In this document: piece by piece, positions 39,576-64,000 of the stretch | Numbering within the stretch: position 1 is the first letter of the stretch | Layout: every line of letters starts with the position of its first letter | NCBI GenBank assembly: GCA_963693365.1 | Contig: CAVNZM010000012.1 | Span: 2,976,001-3,040,000 of the forward strand | Origin: Amoebidium appalachense | Lineage: Eukaryota > Ichthyosporea | Reading direction: 5' to 3' | Length of the DNA: 64,000 nt | The notes under the pieces: generated by a model | The model's database searches: none | What the model was told of the DNA's origin: nothing | What the model saw: only the letters and a program-made list of their open reading frames with translations | Position numbers and translations under genes: made by a program

Positions 39576-41544
39576 ATGGAAAACGCTACTGCACTTACCA
39601 CCGCTGCAGCGGGAGCAGCGGGGGCAGCGGCAACCGGGGGCCGCGCGCCCACACTCACACAAGTAGCGCTATTTCTGGTTTGGCTTGCGGCTAGCGTTTC
39701 TTGGGCAGGACTCTCGTTCCTTTTGTGGCGGAGAGAAAGGGCAACTCACGCGCACACAATTGATTATCAACTAGTAAGTCGGTCTGAGGAGGGAGAGGGG
39801 GAAAGGCAAGCCGAGAGAGTTGAGACACCGAAAGACGCGAAAGTTCCTCACTGGCAGGATGTGCAGAAGATTTGCGAGTTTCTTCGCTCCATTGCTGTTT
39901 TTGGCCTCATTATGTATTTTTTCTATCTTGGTGACTATCAGAAGGTTTTTCCAAGGGGTGACCGGACTTATTCGCGTGATTGGTTCATTTTCATTTTCAT
40001 CGTCATCTTTGGGTTTTCCTATACCACACGCACACACCAGAAAGATGACACCCTTCTCAACCGCGATCAAACGGAGGAGTGGAAGGGTTGGATGCAAACC
40101 ATGTTTGTGTTCTACCACTACTTCAAAGCAGGAGAGGTGTACAATGCCATTCGTGTGTTCATTGCTTCCTACGTGTGGATGACCGGCTTTGGGAACTTCC
40201 TCTACTTCCAAAAGAGGAAAGACTTCTCCATCATCCGAGTTTTGAAGATGCTTTTCCGGCTGAACTTTATGGTTGTCTTCGTGTGTGCCACGGTTGACAC
40301 AGAGTACCTCCTTTACTATATTTGTCCCATGCACACGTTCTGGTTCTTCGTTGTATACATTTTCATGTACATTGGCCAGACCCACAACGATAATCCGCGG
40401 TTCATGTACACCAAGTTCGCCGTTCTGTTTTCCCTTTGTGTTCTCATTTGGGACGTCCCCAGTGTTGGCGAAACGATATTCCGGCCATTTTATTTCATCC
40501 TCGGCTACGAGGGGTCTCTGCACGAGTGGATGTTCCGCAGTGGTCTGGACCATTTTGCCACCCCGTTTGGCATGCTCACGGCTTATCATTTCGACGGCAT
40601 TTGTCGGTTTTTGACGAATTTTTCGGACCAGGTTGAACCTGCACGCCGATATGGAAACATGTTTGGGCTTGGGGCCGTGTGTGCCGTGGTGATTGGACTG
40701 TGGTACAACTTTGTGTATTGCCACGACAAGTTCACATACAACACCATCCACCCGTACACGTCGTTTATTCCCATCAGTGTCTACGTTATCCTGCGCAACG
40801 TGACACCCACATTGAGGAGCTACTATTTGAGTCTCTTCTCGTGGCTGGGCAAGATCACACTCGAGACGTATCTTTCCCAGGTAACACCCTACCCCTCACT
40901 CCCACCCTTCTTCCCAGCCCCCCCCCCACCCCCCACCCCTCTTCTCCCTCCCCCGTTCTCCCTGTTTGACACCATATGTAAGCCAATCATAACACTAGCT
41001 CGCCATGACGTTATTGAATACTCCTGGGATGCTTTCTCCTCACGTTGTCATCAAGAAATGCTTTTCGAGTTCCAGCCAACCTATGATACTCCTTCCTGTT
41101 CCACTACGGGGAGCTGTAACCTGAATCCCAATTGTGTGTATTTTTATGATCGACTATGAAAACACCTTCTTAACTCTTCACTCTTCATCACTTCTGAATT
41201 TCACGTCTGTGATAGTCATAAAATCATGTCCGTTGAGCGTGCCACAATCCTCACATTCCTGACCATCCCTCCTCTCCCACCACCTGCAGTTGCACATCTA
41301 CATGCAGTCCAGCGCCAAGGACCTCATTGTCTACATCCCCGGCTATCCCCTGGTCAACTTTGTGCTTGCCACCGCCATCTATGTGTACATGTCGTACACT
41401 GTGTTCCACCTCACCACCGACATGAACAACTTCCTCTTCCCGTCCGATTTGAAGCAGATTGGGATTCAGTGGGCGGGAGTGGGTGTTATTGTGGCCGTGT
41501 CGTATGGGTTTGCGGCCATTGCATACCCCATGTTTATTGATTAG
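39576..41544 (+). CDS. Cas1p/RWA-type ten-TM acyltransferase (PC-esterase-less), 2 exons
   Basis: Exons are 39576-40880 and 41290-41544, phase-0 join, 519 residues. After a short Ala/Gly-rich N-terminus and one TM helix comes the multispanning Cas1p acyl-transferase domain. The stretch HQKDDTLLNRDQTEEWKGWM is a hallmark of the family; SLHEWMFRSGLDHF and KITLETYLSQ with HIYMQSSAKDLIVYIPGYP over the join also match. Family members O-acetylate glycans in the Golgi: fungal Cas1 on capsule, plant RWA on cell wall, animal CASD1 on sialic acid. Animal CASD1 and fungal Cas1 carry an N-terminal lumenal SGNH esterase-like domain. Here that domain is absent and the length is close to plant RWA proteins. 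An earlier open frame runs through the intron; the GTAACA donor and the conserved second exon decide against it. Confidence 0.95.
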
Positions 41545-59574
<18,030 letters not shown>

Positions 59575-60298
59575 TGGTATATCGTATTTAATTAGTTAGT
59601 TGTGGTTTCGGATATACACAGGCAGATTAATACTTGTGGCACGGCAAAGATATCCAAGACTTCGCATACGTATATCTTTGAAATGTTGGGCTAGATAAAT
59701 TCATTCCATGTATGGATGCATATGCATGCTGAGTCTTCGGATGAGAGACTACCTGCATTGAACCTATTGAGGCTGTGTGGCGATCGGATTTAAAATTTAA
59801 TAATCAGAGTCGTGCAAAGTGGAACAGTAGGGCAGAATACCCCATGGCCTCAATTTATGATACTATTTTCTCAAGGTTATCTATACATTTAATTACTTCA
59901 TCTCATGGCAGCTGCAGCAATGCTGTGCATGTTGCCAAGCTGTTTCAGTTAAACCGCATGGTAATCAATGGTGAAATGGAACTGAAAATAACGTGTAGGG
60001 ACAACATTAGTTTTAGGTTTATCACATAACAGCCACTACCGATCATATTAGGAAATGATTACGATTACAGTAACATCATCATAGATCTAGTACTGTGTAT
60101 TCGAGCTTGCACAGTGTCACCATGCCAGCATGTGTAGACTTCGTTTTTTTATATGCCAAGCCTTGCGCTGTTAATAAGTTACACGGAAATAAACAGCTGC
60201 GTAGCATGATGTAGAATGATTATATTATCATAGAACACAATAAGCGTATTATATGGAAACACTATGGTGCATCATATATGTACTATGGCAGTCAACGA

Positions 60299-60330
<32 letters not shown>

Positions 60331-60370
60331 ATAAACACACACACACACACACACACACACCACCGTGACG

Positions 60371-60427
<57 letters not shown>

Positions 60428-60922
60428 ATGGCAACTCGCTTTTATTGTTATGATATGTATTTTGCCTTTTTCAAGTTACCTCACCCTTGCATGTATTTTC
60501 AAGCTATCCCGTCTCTTTTGTGTCTCACTTTTTCCCGTTCAAGCCACTACTTTAAGTACTGTACAAAAAAAAAAAAAATGAAAAATGAAAAGAAAAGAAA
60601 AAAGAAAAAGAAAGACTCTTGGACGTAACGTAGCTACAACAAGAGCCGCAAGACTCAGAGCGGCCCTGCTCTATGATTCGTTTATTGTCATGTCATGACA
60701 TTAGTGATGCTTTTCTATTGGTCTCTAAGGCTCAATACTGACACCAATCAAATCAGATAAGATCACAGCTGTAACCAATTAGCTATGGGTTACGTTACGC
60801 CATCCGTGGCCTGCCGCCCAACTCCAGGGCTTGAAATATGTTTTAGGAGTGGTGGCCTGTTGGAAAGGTGGCGCATATGTATTTCGGCAACTTTGCCTGT
60901 ATTCCACTTACATTCAACTGGG

Positions 60923-60983
<61 letters not shown>

Positions 60984-61930
60984 TTTAGGTCCACTGGCCC
61001 TGAGATCAGTGGACCTGGCGCTCCATGTCAAGTGGCTTTTTTCGGGTTTCAGGTGGCCGTTTAGGTCCGACCGTCCAAGTGGCACTGTAATTTCTGGCCC
61101 TGCCCAACTCCAACTGTCCTTCGGAACTGAGTTTGAGCAGCTGATATTACTGATCAGATTTGAGTTTCAAGAGATCCGAAAAGAAAGTTCTCCTGCTCCC
61201 ATTATACACTAAATTGAGTAAGCTTCTCCTTATCTGCTTTGGCGTAAGAGGATATGTATGATTCATCAACGTTCGAGATTTCCGGGGCGGGAGGCGTTCG
61301 CCTACTGATAACACCAAGCAGCCAGCCAGCAAAAAACACAATCTACATGCTGATTCGTTAAGCGGTGCAAAATGATTGAACTCATACTGTACAGTCTTGG
61401 GACTCGCTTTGCAACCTACATTCTTGTGACAGACAATGATATCATATTTAGCCAGTTAGAAGACATAAATTTTGTTAAATAATCTTCCCACAAAACACAT
61501 GCGGATATCGTGGTATGGCATTCATTGTGTATCTGCAAACATGCAAGTCAGTCTTACTATCAGCTAATTCAGCTCATCACGTGCTTTTGCCCCCTTCCAA
61601 AGCTGTATCCAATGCCGAAGCGTGCCGTTACGAAGCCGAGGCGTATAAAAACCCCTTCCCAAACACTTTTGCTTCAGACGTCAGCGAAGCATCAAGACAG
61701 CTCTCCTACCTACTAGTAGCTACTACTTCTCCTTCCCCACATGGACGATGGCGCCCTCCTTGTCTCGTTCAACATAGCACTGCCCACTCGACGGTCTCCT
61801 TGCTGAGCCGACAGCCCCTCCTGCTCCGAGCATCCCACCTCAACCGAACGCATTTGCAGCCATGCCTCCCGCACCTCAGCCTACTCTATAGGGCCTGTCC
61901 ACACCACAAACTGGCAGCTTTAGGAAATGA
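59575..61930. other. Intergenic region downstream of the NT-C2 gene
   Basis: No gene is supported. The region is AT-rich, with a C run (60301-60329), two (CA)n tracts (60333-60425), an A-rich stretch (60565-60615) and a (TA)n tract (60924-60978). An open frame at 61515-61937 has no recognisable domain and is not called. Confidence 0.6.
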
Positions 61931-61938
61931 CGAGTAGC

Positions 61939-62001
61939 ATGCATGCGGCTGATGATTCGCCATCACCTCTGAAAAGGCGAGGGCGTGTGTGTGTTGCACT
62001 G
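61939..62001 (+). repeat. Diverged copy 1 of a dispersed exon-like segment
   Basis: It reads HAADDSPSPLKRRGR in one frame, followed by GTGTGT. It is about 85 percent similar to the copies at 62714 and 63940. The Lys-Arg cluster resembles a nuclear localisation signal. The frame may be an exon, but no partner exon is seen. Confidence 0.6.
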
Positions 62002-62326
62002 GCACCAAAAAAATATGCACTGTTACAGCCGTGTTTGATTTTATTTTCGCTTGTGCATGTTGAGTGCTTACTTTTCGTCCACACTTGCTTACCGATGATG
62101 CTTTCTTACGTTGTGTTTCTGTGCGCTTGGATTTTTCGTGTTGTGTTTCCGTGCACTTGGGTTAAGACTGGCAGGGCAGCCTTTGTGCTGCCAGGGCTGT
62201 GTGGGTTCCGGTGGTGTAAATCGGGGTTTGGCTGTTCCCGAGTACTGCACACATGCCGTGGCTTGCAAGCGCGCCTGCAGACGCTAACTGTGGCTTGTAC
62301 CGCTGAAGCTCCTGCAACGTGCCCTT

Positions 62327-62426
62327 GTGGCCACTTTGTGTCTGCATCGTGCGTGCGCGAGCAAAGTTAGGCTTGACCCTTCACGCAAATGCATGAGTCC
62401 CCGGACACAGCCAAACCCATAGCACA
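62327..62426 (+). repeat. Segment duplicated at 62776-62878 (copy 1)
   Basis: About 100 bases, about 88 percent similar to 62776-62878. The segment lies about 330 bases after the HAADDS segment here but directly after it in the second copy, so an insertion or deletion separates the two. Confidence 0.75.
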
Positions 62427-62684
62427 GTGCATTTCTGTAGCAACTCTCGAGCTCGAGCCGCTTATGATTTGCATAGCTGCATGCAACTTTCTACCGCCTC
62501 ACTCTACTTTCTATCGCCCGATCACATGTGGATGTGTCGTGTGCATGGCAGCGCTCTGTTGCTTTTGCCTGGGACGTCTGCATCCCTACCACGGACTGAT
62601 GTCTAACCCTTGCTTTCCCCTCCTACACTCTAGGCATGCCGGCTGATTTTGCACAACACAGCCAAGCAGCGGATAAGAGAGACT

Positions 62685-62774
62685 GCACAAACGACAGCCT
62701 GACGACCAACCAGCAACATGCGGCTGATGACTCGGCACCACCTCTGAAAAGGCAAGGGCGTGGGTGTGTTGCAA
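62685..62774 (+). repeat. 90-bp segment identical to the window end (copy 2)
   Basis: The bases 62685-62774 and 63911-64000 are the same. It reads DCTNDSLTTNQQHAADDSAP then PLKRQGRG in one open frame that starts ATG at about 62639. This is a coding-like repeat of unknown nature. Confidence 0.85.
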
Positions 62775-62775
62775 T

Positions 62776-62878
62776 GTGGTCACTTTGTGTCTGCATGGCG
62801 CATGCGGGAGCAAAGTTGGGCTTGACCCTTCACGCAAACGCATAGAGTCCCCAGACACAGCCAAACCCACATAGCACA
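62776..62878 (+). repeat. Segment duplicated from 62327-62426 (copy 2)
   Basis: It follows the HAADDS segment with no gap. See copy 1 for the difference in spacing. Confidence 0.75.
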
Positions 62879-63399
62879 AGTTTGCATTTTAGTAGTGGTT
62901 TAGTTAGCCTCTCTCGAAATCTGCATCTCATAAAGCTTGTGTGCACTTCAAAGTTTGGGCGTATTGTTCGTCGAGGTTTGTTTGTGCGGGGCCTTTTCCT
63001 GTGTTTTTCTTTTAGCTAAAGTTTAGTCACTTTCGAGCTGCATCATTGATATATATCATGTGCATGGAACGTACCTCAGCTCACGTGCACGAACAGAATT
63101 CATGTGGTTTTCTCGTGGTTTGTTTTTGTAGCACGTTTTCTCCTTGACTTGAGTCTATTGTTGTTGAGGTTTGCCTGGGTGGCCATTATCGTGTGTTGTG
63201 CTTTTAGCTGAATCGCTTTGGAGCTACATCATACGCTAGTATTGCTGCATGCAACTTTCACTCACTTGCACAGTCCGTCTCTAAAATAGAAGGGAAAAAA
63301 AGACTTGGAAAAAACGAAAAAATGACTAGCTTGCGCATGCGCACAGCACAGTCGGTGCTTATTGGCAGTCTTAGACAGTGGTTACTATGATAGCACACC

Positions 63400-63638
63400 C
63401 CTAAGGGGTTTCGAACAAAAAATATCCCCGGGATAAAAAAGAAGGGGAAAAGGGCAGGGGGAAAGGAAAAAAAAAAAAAAGAGCCCCCGCTGGAGGGAAA
63501 GAAAAAAAAAAGGGGGGAGGGGGGGACGAAAAATAAAAAAATAAAAATAGTAAGTCCCCGGGATAAAAAAGAATGGGGGATAAGGTGGGGGAGGGGGGAG
63601 GGGGGGGGGGGCGGAGAAAAGCCTTCGGGGGAAGGGGG

Positions 63639-63677
<39 letters not shown>

Positions 63678-63860
63678 CTGAAGAGGGCCAAAAACGACGG
63701 GGATTAAAAAAATGTCCCCGGAATAAAATAGAAAATAAATACTATAGAATGAAAAGAAAAAAACGGGGGAAAGTCAAAAAAAAAAGAAAAGAAAGAAAGG
63801 AAGACTAAGAAAAGAAAAAAAGCCCCCGGGATATATATATATATTTAACGGACTATAAAG
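63400..63860. repeat. Degenerate A/G-rich stretch with a recurring CCCCGGGATAAAAAAG word
   Basis: Runs of A and G alternate; a TCCCCGGGATAAAAAAGAA-like word recurs at about 63426, 63556, 63714 and 63825 with decay. Composition is unlike anything else in the window. It may be a real satellite-like array or an assembly artefact. Confidence 0.6.
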
Positions 63861-63910
63861 AGTATATAGTATTTATAAATCGGGACTGTTGCTTTTGCTG
63901 GGTCTTGTCT

Positions 63911-64000
63911 GCACAAACGACAGCCTGACGACCAACCAGCAACATGCGGCTGATGACTCGGCACCACCTCTGAAAAGGCAAGGGCGTGGGTGTGTTGCAA
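63911..64000 (+). repeat. Copy 3 of the dispersed segment, cut by the window edge
   Basis: Identical to 62685-62774 over 90 bases and still matching at the last base, so the duplication continues beyond the window. Confidence 0.85.

Noticed and set aside
39771-40751. Minus-strand open frame of 326 codons
   Set aside because: It is antisense to the conserved acyltransferase exon and has no family features.

Overview
The window is nuclear DNA of a eukaryote. Protein-coding genes are split by many spliceosomal introns (mostly GT-AG, tens of bases to about 2.4 kb), and exon joins can be checked by phase and by protein-family conservation. Introns and spacers are full of C/G homopolymers and CA/TG, GA/CT and TA repeats, so most open frames here are simple-repeat artefacts. 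About one gene per 7 kb, a divergent collection of housekeeping and signalling genes, and no plastid or bacterial genes suggest an intron-rich protist. I cannot name the lineage from the sequence.

Layout from left to right. A TATA-containing promoter leads into a sugar-porter-type MFS transporter (+, 313-3052). It converges on a minus-strand gene (10680-4686) that encodes a serpin with one clear and one divergent ZZ zinc finger at its C-terminus. A minus-strand SPOUT methyltransferase of the Sfm1 family (19046-13823) lies next. It is divergent from ribosomal protein uS15/RPS13 (+, 21371-23929), which converges on a universal stress protein (-, 29023-24977). Head-to-head with that is a single-pass membrane protein with a cytoplasmic tail (+, 31331-35833; 5' end uncertain). 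After an ambiguous 3.7 kb come a Cas1p/RWA-type ten-TM acyltransferase (+, 39576-41544) and a 15.8-kb gene of about 22 exons (+, 43794-59574). That gene encodes an EEIG1/EHBP1-type NT-C2 domain followed by a coiled coil built from phase-1 exons. The last 4.4 kb hold partial segmental duplications, one running off the window edge, and a degenerate A/G-rich stretch.

The genes do not form an operon or pathway. The two most notable signals are the serpin-ZZ fusion and a family of short dispersed elements with a conserved core and a poly(C) end. These elements occur only inside introns here, always in the sense of the host gene, and so resemble introner elements. Exon models were built by hand from splice sites, phase and homology. 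Six of the eight main genes close in frame from ATG to stop with the exons listed. RPS13 and the acyltransferase models are simple two-exon genes; the membrane-protein gene lacks a defined first exon.
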